Shown here: positions 17,553-26,456 of the stretch, piece after piece
Numbering within the stretch: position 1 is the stretch's first letter
Layout: each line of letters opens with the position of its first letter
NCBI RefSeq assembly: GCF_003173775.1
Contig: NZ_CP029552.1
Span: 1,406,001-1,470,000, forward strand
DNA length: 64,000 bases
Direction of reading: 5' to 3'
Source of the DNA: Methylobacterium sp. 17Sr1-1
GTDB taxonomy: Bacteria > Pseudomonadota > Alphaproteobacteria > Rhizobiales > Beijerinckiaceae
Notes under the pieces: generated by a model
Databases searched by the model: none
Seen by the model: the letters and a program-made list of their open reading frames with translations, nothing else
Told to the model about the DNA's origin: nothing
Program-made: the position numbers and the translations under genes

Positions 17553-17840
17553 ATGACCGCAGCGGTGGAGGAAGCGCTGCGCCGCCTCGAAGCCTCGGTG
17601 GCCCTGCTCGAATCCGCGGTGGCGCGCCGGCTCGATGCGGAGCGCAGCCACAGCGACCTCGAGACCGAGCTGGAGATCATGCGCGACGACCGGGCCCGGC
17701 TCGCGGCGGAGCTCGACGGCGCGACGGCGCGCCTCGCCGAGATGCAGTCGGTGACCGAGGACGTCGACCATCGCCTCGGCCGCGCCATCGGCACCGTCGA
17801 GGGCGTGCTCGGCCGCACCGGCGAGCGGGGCGAAGGGTGA
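17553..17840 (+). CDS. DUF4164 family coiled-coil protein
   Basis: This 95-residue protein is almost entirely predicted coiled coil (EALRRLEASVALLESAVARR onward) and ends with VEGVLGRTG. It matches the DUF4164 family, which in Rhizobiales is usually encoded immediately before zapA, as here (73 bases apart). A role in division-ring assembly has been suggested from this linkage but is not established. A GGAGGTGA ribosome site lies just before the ATG at 17553. Confidence 0.85.
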   Translation: MTAAVEEALRRLEASVALLESAVARRLDAERSHSDLETELEIMRDDRARLAAELDGATARLAEMQSVTEDVDHRLGRAIGTVEGVLGRTGERGEG

Positions 17841-17913
17841 CGGCCCGCAACCCGCCCCTCCCGCACCGGCATTCCCCGCGTTCGACGACGGTACCCGTGC
17901 CCAAGGTGACCCC

Positions 17914-18294
17914 ATGCCTCAAGTGACCGTCACCATCGCCGGCAAGACCTACCGCATGGCCTGCGGCGAGGGCGAGGAGCGCCACCTCGAAGGGCTGGCC
18001 GCGAGCTTCGACGCCCGCATCGGCGACATGCGCAAGGCCTTCGGCGAGATCGGCGACATGCGCCTGCACGTGATGGCGGCGCTCACCCTCGCCGACGAGC
18101 TGGCCGAGACCAAGCGCCGGATGGAGGCGATGGAGCGGGAGACCGCGTCCTTGCGCGAATCCACCGATGCCGGCAGCGCCGAGCGCGAGGCCTCCGAGGC
18201 GCGCCTCGCCGAGACCGTGCAGCGCACGGCGGAGCGGATCGAGCGGCTGGCGCGGCGCCTGGGGCCGGTGCCGGGAGGCGCGCAGGGCGGCTGA
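17914..18294 (+). CDS. zapA: Cell division protein ZapA
   Basis: The 126-residue protein starts MPQVTVTIAGKTYRMACGEGEE, the globular ZapA head that binds FtsZ, followed by a long coiled coil (about 60-115) through which ZapA tetramerises. It bundles FtsZ filaments at midcell. It is co-oriented with the DUF4164 gene. The 6S RNA and 5-formyltetrahydrofolate cyclo-ligase genes that often follow zapA are absent; fruR converges 12 bases downstream, suggesting a rearrangement endpoint. Confidence 0.92.
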   Translation: MPQVTVTIAGKTYRMACGEGEERHLEGLAASFDARIGDMRKAFGEIGDMRLHVMAALTLADELAETKRRMEAMERETASLRESTDAGSAEREASEARLAETVQRTAERIERLARRLGPVPGGAQGG

Positions 18295-18306
18295 GGCCGC
18301 CCGCCA

Positions 18307-19290
18307 TCACCGCCGCGCCGTCGAGCCCCGGGCGATCAGCCGCCCGCTGAGCACCACCTTGCGCACCGGCTGGCCGGGGGTCTTCAGCCGGTCGAACAGG
18401 AGCCCGATCGCCTGGGCGCCGATCTCGGCGACGGGCTGCTCGATCACCGTCAGGCCGGGCTCGACCAGCTCGGTCCAGGGCTCGTTGTCGAACCCCGCGA
18501 GCGCGATCCCGCCGGGCCAGGCGACTCCCGCCGCACGGGCCGCCCGCACCGCCCCCATCAGGATCAGGCCGTTCGAGACGATGAGCGCCTCGGGTCTCGC
18601 CGGCTCGGCGAGCCAGCGCGCCACCTCGGCCTGAGCCGGCTCGGCCTCGGGCGGCACGTTGCGCATCTGCGGTGCGAGCCGGTGCCGGCGCATCGCCGCG
18701 AGGTAGCCGTCGCGGCGCTCCTCCGCGGTCGAGCTGGTGGAGCCGAACAGCCCGGCGATGCGGGAATAGCCCTGCTCCACCAGGTGGTCGACGAGGGCCG
18801 CGCCCGCCGCCACGTTGTCGAGCACCACCCCGTCATGGCCGCCGGGCGGGCCGGTGCGGTCGATCAGCACCAGAGGGAACGCGAAATCGTCCGGCCGCAG
18901 CCGCTCGGCGGTGCGGCGGGTCGGCGCGAAGACGACGCCGGTGACCCGCTCCTCCTGCATCAGGCGCAGGTACAGGGCCTCGCGCTCGGCATCCTCGCCG
19001 GTGTTGCACAGGATCAGCCGCATCCCGGCCTGGTAGGCCGCGTCCTCGACCGCCCGGCTGACCGCGGTGAAGAACGGGTTGCGGATGTCGGCGACGATGA
19101 GCCCGATGGTCTGGGCCGATTGCGAGCGCAGGCGGCGGGCCGACAGGTTCGGGCGGTAGCCGGTCGCCCGCACCGCCGCCTCGACCTGCTCGCGCAGGGC
19201 GTCGCTGACCGGGCCCTTGCCCAGAGCCCGCGACACGGTCGCGGTGGAAACGCCCGCCGCGCGGGCGACGTCACGGATGCCGACGGTCAT
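18307..19290 (-). CDS. fruR: LacI-family fructose repressor FruR
   Basis: The 327-residue protein has an N-terminal LacI HTH with hinge helix (GIRDVARAAGVSTATVSRAL to about residue 60) and a periplasmic-binding-like effector domain (about 62-327). Divergent orientation to fruBKA and palindromes TGAAAACGTTTTCA on both sides of the intergenic gap indicate that it represses the fru operon and itself. The expected inducer in this family is fructose-1-phosphate. Only 6 bases separate its start from the first palindrome, fitting autorepression. Confidence 0.92.
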   Translation of the reverse strand: MTVGIRDVARAAGVSTATVSRALGKGPVSDALREQVEAAVRATGYRPNLSARRLRSQSAQTIGLIVADIRNPFFTAVSRAVEDAAYQAGMRLILCNTGEDAEREALYLRLMQEERVTGVVFAPTRRTAERLRPDDFAFPLVLIDRTGPPGGHDGVVLDNVAAGAALVDHLVEQGYSRIAGLFGSTSSTAEERRDGYLAAMRRHRLAPQMRNVPPEAEPAQAEVARWLAEPARPEALIVSNGLILMGAVRAARAAGVAWPGGIALAGFDNEPWTELVEPGLTVIEQPVAEIGAQAIGLLFDRLKTPGQPVRKVVLSGRLIARGSTARR

Positions 19291-19296
19291 CGCCTC

Positions 19297-19308
19297 GAAA
19301 ACGTTTTC
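19297..19308. promoter_or_regulatory. FruR operator near the fruR start
   Basis: The perfect palindrome GAAAACGTTTTC lies 6 bases upstream of the fruR start codon. It matches the core of the second site at 19409. LacI-type repressors bind such central-CG palindromes, so this is the likely autoregulatory operator. Confidence 0.8.
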
Positions 19309-19408
19309 AGCCTCGTCACATCAGTTGTGACAGCCGGGCGCGCCCTGTGCAAGTCCTGACACGGACCGCGATAGGGGCGGGCCGCAGATTGCGCCTTGAC
19401 GCAACGAC

Positions 19409-19422
19409 TGAAAACGTTTTCA
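19409..19422. promoter_or_regulatory. FruR operator upstream of fruB
   Basis: The perfect 14-bp palindrome TGAAAACGTTTTCA lies 46 bases before the fruB start codon, where repressor binding would block transcription of fruBKA. It shares its 12-base core with the site at 19297; the two centres are 113 bases apart, compatible with looping. Confidence 0.85.
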
Positions 19423-19467
19423 TAGGCGCCAAGGAAAACCCGAACGCTTTCCGGGAGGAAGCCCGCC

Positions 19468-22014
19468 ATGCTCGCGCCGACACCGCCGCTGACGCCGCGC
19501 ATCCTGATCCGCACCGCCGCCACGCTCGCGACCAAGGAGGCCGCCATCCGCGAGGCGGCCCAGCTCCTCGTCGCTGCCGGCTGCATCGACCCGGCCTACG
19601 AGGCCAGCATGCTGCGCCGGGAGGGGGTGGCGAACACCTATCTCGGCCACGGCGTGGTGATCCCGCACGGCATGGTCGACGACCGGGCGCTGGTGCGCGA
19701 GAGCGGCCTCGCCGTGCTCCAGGTGCCCGGCGGCGTCGCCTGGCACGACGGGCAGGACGCCCATCTGGTGGTGGCGATCGCCGCCCAGTCCGACACCCAC
19801 ATCACGGTCCTGCGCCGCCTCACCCGGCTGATCCAGGACGAGGCCCGGCTCGAGCGCCTGCGCACCACGACCGACGCCGCCGAGATCGCCGCGGCGCTCG
19901 CCGAGGACGCCGCCGCCTCCGGCAGCGCCGGCCCGGCCGCCGACCTCGCCCAGAGCTTTACCTGGACCGTCGACTATCCCACCGGCCTGCATGCCCGCCC
20001 GGCCTCGTCCTGGGTCGAGGCGGCCCGCACCAGCTCCGCCCGGATCCAGGTCCGCCACGGCGCCGAGGTGGCGGATGCCAAGAACCTCATCTCGCTGCTC
20101 CAGCTCGGCCTGCGCGCCGGCGACGAGGCGGTGATCTCCGCCGAGGGCGACGACGCGCCAGCGGTTCTCGCCCGGCTCAAGGCCGTGGTCACCGGCCTCT
20201 CGGCCGGCGAGAAGGCGGCCGCCGCCCGCGCGGCGGAGGCCGCCGCCAAGGCCGCCGCCCCGGTGGCGGGCTGGAACCCGGCCGATCCCTGCCAAGTCAT
20301 CCCCGGCATCGGCGCGAGCCCGGGCCTCGCCATCGGGCCGATCCACGTCCTCGGCCCCACCGAGGTTGCGGTCCCGGACGAGCCCGAGCCGCTGACGCGC
20401 GGCGGCGACCGGCTGCACGCGGCGCTCGAATCGACGGCGGCCCAGCTCAAGGCCCTCGCCGACGATACCGGCCGGCGCCTCGGCCAGGCCGATGCGGGGA
20501 TCTTCAAGGCGCAAGCCGACCTCATCGCCGACACCGACCTGATCACGCTCGCCTGCCAGCTGATGGTCGAGGGCCACGGCGTCGCCTTCGCGTGGCACCG
20601 GGCGGTGGAGCGGATGGCCGGCCAGCTCTCGGCGCTGGGCAACCCGGTGCTCGCCGCCCGCGCGGCGGACCTGCGCGACGTCGGCCGCCGGGTGCTGGCG
20701 CAGATCGACCCCGCGCTCCGATCCGGCCACGCCCTGCCGGACGAGCCCTGCATCCTGCTCAGTCCCGACCTCGCGCCCTCCGACACCGCCGGGCTCGATC
20801 CGGCCCGGGTGCTCGGGCTCGCGACGGCACAGGGAGGCCCGACCTCCCACACCGCGATCCTCGCCCGGACGCTGGGGATTCCGTCGGTGGTGGCGGCCGG
20901 ACCCGGCCTGCTCGCTCTGCCGGCCGGGCAACGCGCGATCCTCGACGGCACCGCCGGACGGCTCTACCTGGACCCGAGCGAGCGCGACCTCGCCTCGGCC
21001 CAGGCCTGGCGCGAATCCCTGCGGACGACGCAGGAGGCGGAAGCCCGCGAGCGCGGCCTGCCGGCCCGCACCCGCGACGGACACGCCCTCGCCATCGGCG
21101 CCAACGTCAACACGCCCGACCAGGTGCCCTTCGCCCTATCGCAGGGCGCCGAGGGCGTCGGCCTGATGCGCACCGAGTTCCTGTTCCTGGAGCGCGGCGA
21201 CACCCCGGACGAGGACGACCAGTACGCCACCTACCGGGCGATGCTGGAGGCGCTCGCCGGCCGCCCGCTGATCGTGCGCGCCCTCGATATCGGCGGCGAC
21301 AAGCAGGTGCCCCACCTCGCCTTGCCGAAGGAGGAGAATCCCTTCCTCGGCGTGCGCGGCGCCCGGCTGCTGCTGCGCCGGCCCGACCTGATGGAGCCGC
21401 AGCTGCGCGCCCTCTACCGCGCCGCGAAGGATTGCGTGCCGGCGGACGCCCCGACCGGCAAGGACGCGCCGCTCTCGATCATGTTCCCGATGATCACCTC
21501 GGTCCCCGAGGTCACGGCCCTGCGCGCGGCCTGCGAGCGGATCCGGGCTGAGATCGGCGCGCCGCAAGTGCCCATCGGCATCATGATCGAGGTACCGGCG
21601 GCGGCGATCCAGGCCGATGCGCTCAGCCGCCATTGCGACTTCTTCTCGATCGGCACCAACGACCTGACCCAGTACGCCCTCGCCATCGACCGCCAGAACA
21701 CCGAGCTGGCGCCGGAGGCCGATTCGCTCCACCCGGCGGTGCTGCGCCTGGTGCGGATGACCTGCGAGGGCGCCGCCCGGCACGGGCGTTATGTCGGGGT
21801 CTGCGGCGGCATCGCCGGCGACCCGTTCGGGGCCGGGCTGCTCGCGGGCCTCGGCGTGCACGAGCTCTCGATGACGCCCCGCGACCTGCCGGCCGTGAAG
21901 GCGCGCCTGCGCGCCGCCTCGCTCGACGAGCTGAAAGCCTTGGCGGATGAGGCCTGCGCGCAAGCGGACGCCGCGTCGGTGCGAGCCCTCGACCGTTCGG
22001 AGACTCACCGGTGA
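19468..22014 (+). CDS. fruB: Fructose PTS multiphosphoryl transfer protein (EIIA-HPr-EI)
   Basis: The 848-residue soluble protein fuses three phosphotransferase modules: EIIA-Fru (about 1-150, active His67 in VIPHG), HPr (about 163-250, His175 in GLHARPAS) and enzyme I (about 272-848, His461 in GGPTSHTAIL, PEP-binding FSIGTNDLTQYALAIDR and Cys in GVCGGIAGD). It carries phosphate from PEP to the EIIB domain of FruA in one polypeptide, so the system does not depend on the general PTS. An AGGAAG-type ribosome site precedes the ATG. It overlaps fruK by four bases (GTGA). Confidence 0.96.
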   Translation: MLAPTPPLTPRILIRTAATLATKEAAIREAAQLLVAAGCIDPAYEASMLRREGVANTYLGHGVVIPHGMVDDRALVRESGLAVLQVPGGVAWHDGQDAHLVVAIAAQSDTHITVLRRLTRLIQDEARLERLRTTTDAAEIAAALAEDAAASGSAGPAADLAQSFTWTVDYPTGLHARPASSWVEAARTSSARIQVRHGAEVADAKNLISLLQLGLRAGDEAVISAEGDDAPAVLARLKAVVTGLSAGEKAAAARAAEAAAKAAAPVAGWNPADPCQVIPGIGASPGLAIGPIHVLGPTEVAVPDEPEPLTRGGDRLHAALESTAAQLKALADDTGRRLGQADAGIFKAQADLIADTDLITLACQLMVEGHGVAFAWHRAVERMAGQLSALGNPVLAARAADLRDVGRRVLAQIDPALRSGHALPDEPCILLSPDLAPSDTAGLDPARVLGLATAQGGPTSHTAILARTLGIPSVVAAGPGLLALPAGQRAILDGTAGRLYLDPSERDLASAQAWRESLRTTQEAEARERGLPARTRDGHALAIGANVNTPDQVPFALSQGAEGVGLMRTEFLFLERGDTPDEDDQYATYRAMLEALAGRPLIVRALDIGGDKQVPHLALPKEENPFLGVRGARLLLRRPDLMEPQLRALYRAAKDCVPADAPTGKDAPLSIMFPMITSVPEVTALRAACERIRAEIGAPQVPIGIMIEVPAAAIQADALSRHCDFFSIGTNDLTQYALAIDRQNTELAPEADSLHPAVLRLVRMTCEGAARHGRYVGVCGGIAGDPFGAGLLAGLGVHELSMTPRDLPAVKARLRAASLDELKALADEACAQADAASVRALDRSETHR

Positions 22015-22952
22015 CCCGCATCCTCACCCTCACCCTCAACCCGGCGATCGACCGCACCGTCACCCTCGACCGGCTGGCGCCGGGCGAGGTCCACCGCGCC
22101 CGCGCGGTCCGCGACGATGCCGGCGGCAAGGGCATCAACGTGGCGAGCTGCCTCGCCGATTGGGGTCTTTCGGTCGCCGCCGCCGGCGTGCTCGGCTCCG
22201 GCAACGCCGCCGCCTTCGAGGCCCTGGTCATCGCCAAGGGCATCGAGGACCGCTTCGTCTGGGTACCGGGCGAGACCCGCACCAACCTGAAGCTCGTCGA
22301 TCCCGCCGGCACCACCGACGTCAACCTGCCGGGCCTCGCCCTCGACCCGTCGACCCTGCGGGCGGTGCGGGCGCTCCTCGCCGAGGCCGCCGGCCCGGAC
22401 ACAATCGCGGTGCTGGCCGGCAGCCTGCCGGCGGGCGCCGAGCCCGGCCTCTATGCCGAGCTGACGGCGGAGCTGAAGGCCCGGGGCGCCCGGGTGCTGC
22501 TCGACGCCTCCGGCCCGGCGCTCGCCGCCGCCCTCGCCGCCGAGGTGCTGCCCGATGCGGTCAAGCCGAACCGGCACGAGCTGGAGGAATGGGCCGGCCG
22601 CCCCCTCCCCGCCCTCGCCGACGTGGTCGCGGCGGCGCGCGGCCTGGTGGCGCGCGGCATCCCGCTCGTTGTGGTGTCGCTCGGCGCGGACGGTGCGGTG
22701 TTCGTGCGCGACGGGGAAGCGCTGCACGCGCTCCCGCCCGGCATGGAGGTGGCGAGCACCGTCGGGGCCGGCGACGCCCTGGTGGCCGGGCTGGTGGCGG
22801 GCCTGTGCGCGGGCACGAGCCTCGCCGACACCGCCCGGCTGGCGCTGGCTTTCGCGGCCGGCAAGCTGACCCGGGCGGGGGCCAACCTGCCGGGGCGCGA
22901 GGCGGTCGAGGTAATAGCGAAGGACATCGCGGTGCGCGCGCTGGAGGCGTGA
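22011..22952 (+). CDS. fruK: 1-phosphofructokinase
   Basis: The 313-residue PfkB-family kinase phosphorylates fructose-1-phosphate to fructose-1,6-bisphosphate. It begins TRILTLTLNPAIDRTVTLD, has the substrate region DAGGKGINVA, and the ATP-binding/catalytic motif STVGAGDALVAG with the base Asp at about 254. The GTG start overlaps the fruB TGA, so translation is coupled. A palindromic repeat separates it from fruA. Confidence 0.95.
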   Translation: MTRILTLTLNPAIDRTVTLDRLAPGEVHRARAVRDDAGGKGINVASCLADWGLSVAAAGVLGSGNAAAFEALVIAKGIEDRFVWVPGETRTNLKLVDPAGTTDVNLPGLALDPSTLRAVRALLAEAAGPDTIAVLAGSLPAGAEPGLYAELTAELKARGARVLLDASGPALAAALAAEVLPDAVKPNRHELEEWAGRPLPALADVVAAARGLVARGIPLVVVSLGADGAVFVRDGEALHALPPGMEVASTVGAGDALVAGLVAGLCAGTSLADTARLALAFAAGKLTRAGANLPGREAVEVIAKDIAVRALEA

Positions 22953-22977
22953 CACGGGTCGTTACCGTTCCACTCGC

Positions 22978-23090
22978 GACCTCATCCTGAGGTGCCGCGC
23001 AGCGGCCTCGAAGGAGGGCTCCAGGGATCTCCGCGGCTTCTGGAGGCCTCCTTCGAGGCTCCCTACGGTCGCACCTCAGAATGAGGTCGA
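22978..23090. repeat. Palindromic repeat between fruK and fruA
   Basis: Two arms of roughly 50 bases (from CGACCTCATCCTGAGGTG at 22978 and the near-complement ending GAATGAGGTCG at 23090) face each other around a short centre at about 23028-23040. Sequences of this kind (CTCATCCTGAGGTGC...CCTCCTTCGAGGC) are a widespread intergenic repeat in Rhizobiales. Being within the fru operon, it would form a long hairpin in the mRNA and may lower or stabilise expression of one side. Confidence 0.8.
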
Positions 23091-23172
23091 GGGTGGGATG
23101 GAAGGATTGGTTTCGGGCCAACCGAAGACTGCTTCGTTCGGCAACCACAACACATCCCAGGAGGAACACCCC

Positions 23173-24891
23173 ATGACCCACTTGGTGGCCGTCGTCGGCG
23201 GCGATCTCAGCACCCACGCGGTGCTGGCGGCCGAGGCCCTGCGCCGGGCGGCGGGGCGGCGCAACCAGCGCCTCGACCTCGAACTGCGCGGCCGCGGCGC
23301 GACCGGCGCGCCCTTGAGCGAGGGCGCGATCCAGGGCGCCGACGCGGTGCTCCTCGTCGGGACCGGCGATCTCGGCGAGGGCCGGTTCGGGCGCTTGAGC
23401 CGCGCCAAGGCGGCGATCGAGGACGTGCTCACCGACGTCGACGGGGTGATCGACCGGGCGCTCGCGGGCAGAAGCCCCGGCGCGAAGCCGGGCGCTGCGC
23501 CGGAGACGAGCGGGCCCAAGCGCATCGTCGCCATCACCTCCTGCCCGACCGGCATCGCCCACACCTTCATGGCGGCGGAAGGGATCCAGGCCGCCGCCCA
23601 GGCGCTGGGCCACGCGGTGCGGGTCGAGACGCAAGGCTCGGTCGGCGCCCGCGACGCCCTGACGCCGGACGAGATCGCGGCGGCAGACATCGTGCTCATC
23701 GCTGCCGATACCGGGGTCGATCGCGGGCGCTTCGCCGGCAAGCGGGTCTACGCCACCACCACCAAGGCGGCGATCCGCGACGGCAAGGGGCTGATCGCCA
23801 CCGCCCTGAAGGACGCCGAGCGGCAGGGCGAGGCCGCGGCCGAAGCCGGCCCCGCCCGCCCGGCCGCCGCGGAGAAAAAGGCCGGCGCCTACAAGCACCT
23901 GATGACCGGCGTGTCGTTCATGCTGCCCTTCGTGGTGGCGGGCGGCCTCCTGATCGCGCTCGCCTTCGCCTTCGGGGGCATCGACGCGATGTCGCCGGAG
24001 AACAAGGGGAGCTTAGGCTTCGCGATGGGCGAGATCGGCGCCAAGGCGGCCTTCGCGCTGATCGTGCCGGCGCTCGCCGGCTACATCGCCTACTCGATCG
24101 CCGACCGGCCGGGCATCGCGCCGGGGATGATCGGCGGCATGCTGGCGGCCAATCTCAACGCCGGCTTCCTCGGCGGCATCGTGGCGGGCTTCATCGCCGG
24201 CTACACCGTGTCCACCTTGAGCCGTACGATCCGTCTGCCGAAGAACCTGGAGGGCCTCAAGCCCGTCCTGATCCTGCCGCTCCTCGGCACGCTCGTGACC
24301 GGCCTGCTGATGGTCTACGTCGTCGGCGTGCCGGTGGCGGCGCTCCTCGCCGCGCTCACCGGCTGGCTCAAGGGCATGCAGGGCGCGAGCGCGCTGCTGC
24401 TCGGCCTGATCCTCGGCGCCATGATGGCGGTCGACATGGGCGGGCCGATCAACAAGGCGGCCTACGCCTCCTCCGCCGCGCTGATCTCCTCGGGCATCTA
24501 CGCCCCGATGGCCGCCGTGATGCTCGCCGGCATGACCCCGCCGCTCGGCATCGCGCTCGCCACCCGGCTCTTCCCCGGCCGCTTCAGCGAAGCGGAGCGC
24601 GAGGCCGGCAGCGCCGCGGCGGTTTTGGGCGCGGCCTTCATCACCGAGGGGGCGATCCCCTTCGCGGCCGCCGATCCCCTGCGGGTGATCCCGGCCCTGG
24701 TAGCCGGCTCGGCGGTGGCGGGCGCCCTGTCGATGACCCTCGGGGTGGCGCTCCGCGTCCCCCATGGCGGCCTGTTCGTGCTGCCGATCCCGAACGCGAT
24801 CACCCCGGTGCTCGGCGCGGTGGTGGCCCTCGTCGCCGGCACCGTCATCACGGCCGTGCTGGTGGGCGTGTTCAAGAAGCGGGCGGCCTGA
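23173..24891 (+). CDS. fruA: Fructose PTS permease FruA (EIIB'-EIIB-EIIC)
   Basis: The 572-residue inner-membrane protein transports fructose and phosphorylates it to fructose-1-phosphate. Residues 1-100 form a degenerate EIIB' domain without a Cys at the active position (VAVVGGDLSTHAV). Residues about 115-215 are the active EIIB with Cys124 in ITSCPTGIAHTFMAAE. Residues about 235-570 are EIIC with eight or more membrane helices and a VDMGGPINKAAYA block. The ATG at 23173 follows an AGGAGGAA ribosome site; an in-frame ATG 25 codons upstream is less likely. Confidence 0.95.
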   Translation: MTHLVAVVGGDLSTHAVLAAEALRRAAGRRNQRLDLELRGRGATGAPLSEGAIQGADAVLLVGTGDLGEGRFGRLSRAKAAIEDVLTDVDGVIDRALAGRSPGAKPGAAPETSGPKRIVAITSCPTGIAHTFMAAEGIQAAAQALGHAVRVETQGSVGARDALTPDEIAAADIVLIAADTGVDRGRFAGKRVYATTTKAAIRDGKGLIATALKDAERQGEAAAEAGPARPAAAEKKAGAYKHLMTGVSFMLPFVVAGGLLIALAFAFGGIDAMSPENKGSLGFAMGEIGAKAAFALIVPALAGYIAYSIADRPGIAPGMIGGMLAANLNAGFLGGIVAGFIAGYTVSTLSRTIRLPKNLEGLKPVLILPLLGTLVTGLLMVYVVGVPVAALLAALTGWLKGMQGASALLLGLILGAMMAVDMGGPINKAAYASSAALISSGIYAPMAAVMLAGMTPPLGIALATRLFPGRFSEAEREAGSAAAVLGAAFITEGAIPFAAADPLRVIPALVAGSAVAGALSMTLGVALRVPHGGLFVLPIPNAITPVLGAVVALVAGTVITAVLVGVFKKRAA

Positions 24892-25037
24892 CCAGCCGCA
24901 TGCCCACGGCGACGATCCGACACGGCCCCGACCCTGCGGATCGTCGCCGCCCGTACCTTTTCCTGATAGACGAGGAGGCTCGCCCGCGCTCCCGCGGGTC
25001 GTTGCTTGACCTGTGTCGGAATGGACTACGCGGCGAC

Positions 25038-25733
25038 ATGACGGTGATCGGGCAGGTCACGCTGGACCTGGTCCACGCGGTGAAGGCGGCACACAGCACG
25101 GCCGAGATCGCGGCGATCCTGATCCGCGCCGGCGGGATCTTCGGCTACGAGCACTTCGCCATCGCGGGCCTGCCGCGGAGCACCGGCGAGACCCTGCCCG
25201 ACCTGCTGCTGATGCACTGGCCGGCGGAATGGGCGGCGCGCTACGTCGCGCAGGGTTATATCCGGCACGACCCGGTGGCGGCGCATGTGCGGCGCACCAC
25301 CACGCCGTTCCTGTGGTCGGAGGTCGCGATCGAGCACGGCGCGGTCCTGGCCCGGCGGATCATGGACGAGGCGCGCGCCTTCGGCCTCGGCGACGGCTTC
25401 TGCGTGCCGATCCACGACGTCGACGGCACCGAGAGCGTCGCCTCGTTCGGTGCCCCGCGGATGGACCTGTCGGAGGAGGCCCGGGCCGGGCTGCACCTGC
25501 TGGGAATCTACGCCCACCTCGCCGCGCGCCGCCTCGGCCCGGCCGAGCCGGCGAGGGCCACCCGCGCAGGCGGGTCGATGCCTTGCCGGACGCGCAACGT
25601 CACACGCAGCGCGCGGGATATCGCCGGCGGGACCGGCCGGGAGACCTCATACGAGATCCGATCGGTCGCTTCAGGCGATCCTGTCGGATCGCTCACGCAA
25701 TGCGGATTTCGGCTTCGCTCAGACGCCGCGTGA
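25038..25733 (+). CDS. LuxR-type autoinducer-binding protein lacking the DNA-binding domain
   Basis: Residues 1 to about 170 of this 231-residue frame are an AHL-binding domain like that of the cognate LuxR at 6036-6794, sharing WPAEWAARYVAQGYIRHDP, FLWSEV and GFCVPIHDVDG. After HLAARRLGPAEPA the expected LuxR HTH is missing: the remaining 60 residues are of mixed composition and no HTH was found in any frame before the hairpin at 25741. It may be a decayed regulator, or an AHL-binding modulator that sequesters signal or forms inactive heterodimers. An upstream in-frame ATG (24900) would add 46 residues without family resemblance. Confidence 0.65.
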   Translation: MTVIGQVTLDLVHAVKAAHSTAEIAAILIRAGGIFGYEHFAIAGLPRSTGETLPDLLLMHWPAEWAARYVAQGYIRHDPVAAHVRRTTTPFLWSEVAIEHGAVLARRIMDEARAFGLGDGFCVPIHDVDGTESVASFGAPRMDLSEEARAGLHLLGIYAHLAARRLGPAEPARATRAGGSMPCRTRNVTRSARDIAGGTGRETSYEIRSVASGDPVGSLTQCGFRLRSDAA

Positions 25734-25740
25734 GCTGATG

Positions 25741-25776
25741 ATACGAATTCCGGAAGGAATCGTCCGGAATTCGTAT
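25741..25776. terminator. Hairpin between convergent LuxR-like and response regulator genes
   Basis: A perfect 13-bp stem (ATACGAATTCCGG and its complement) encloses a 10-base loop. It lies 7 bases after the stop of the LuxR-like gene and abuts the stop of the convergent response regulator. It is more AT-rich than its surroundings and is a plausible bidirectional terminator. Confidence 0.65.
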
Positions 25777-26456
25777 TACTCGACCCCGGCCGGGGGCTTG
25801 AGCGTCGCGCCGATGCGCGAGGAGACGATCACCGCCTGGGTGCGGCTCTCGACGCCGAGCTTCTGCAGGATTGCCGAGACGTGGGCCTTCACGGTCGCCT
25901 CCGACACGCCGAGCTCGTAGGCGATCTGCTTGTTGAGCAGGCCCTCGGACAGCATCATCAGCACCCGCACCTGCTGCGGCGTCAGGGTGGCGAGGCGGCG
26001 CATCAGGTCGGCCGTCTCCTTGTCCTCGGAGGCCGACAATTCGATGTCCGGCGGCGACCAGTTGCCGCCGGCCAGCACCTGCCCGATCGCCTCGCCGATG
26101 CGGTCGACCTCGAGGGATTTCGGGATGAAGCCGGCGGCACCGAAATCGAGGGCGCGGCGGATCACGACCGGGTCCTCGTTGGCCGAGACGATCACCACGG
26201 GGATCGCCGGGTGCTGCGCCCGCAGGTAGATCAGGCCGGAGAAGCCCTGCACCCCCGGCATCGTGAGATCGAGCAGCACGAGATCGATCTCGGGCTCCCG
26301 GTCGAGGATCGCCGTCAGCGGCTCGAGCCCGCTCGCCTCGATGATCCGGGCGCCGGGCATGATCGCCGTCACGGCGCCGCGCAGCGCACCGCGAAAGAGC
26401 GGGTGGTCGTCCGCGACGACGATGGTGGTCTCGGAACCCAACGCACTCCCCACCAC
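25776..26456 (-). CDS. NarL/FixJ-family response regulator
   Basis: The 226-residue protein has an N-terminal receiver domain (about 10-130; phosphoacceptor Asp63 in LLDLTMPG, conserved Lys in FIPKS) and a C-terminal LuxR-type HTH (about 155-215; LTPQQVRVLMMLSEGLLNKQIA). No sensor kinase is adjacent, so its partner is unknown; several orphan kinases occur after 34 kb. The GTG start at 26456 is supported by AAGGAG about 12 bases upstream. Confidence 0.88.
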   Translation of the reverse strand: MVGSALGSETTIVVADDHPLFRGALRGAVTAIMPGARIIEASGLEPLTAILDREPEIDLVLLDLTMPGVQGFSGLIYLRAQHPAIPVVIVSANEDPVVIRRALDFGAAGFIPKSLEVDRIGEAIGQVLAGGNWSPPDIELSASEDKETADLMRRLATLTPQQVRVLMMLSEGLLNKQIAYELGVSEATVKAHVSAILQKLGVESRTQAVIVSSRIGATLKPPAGVE

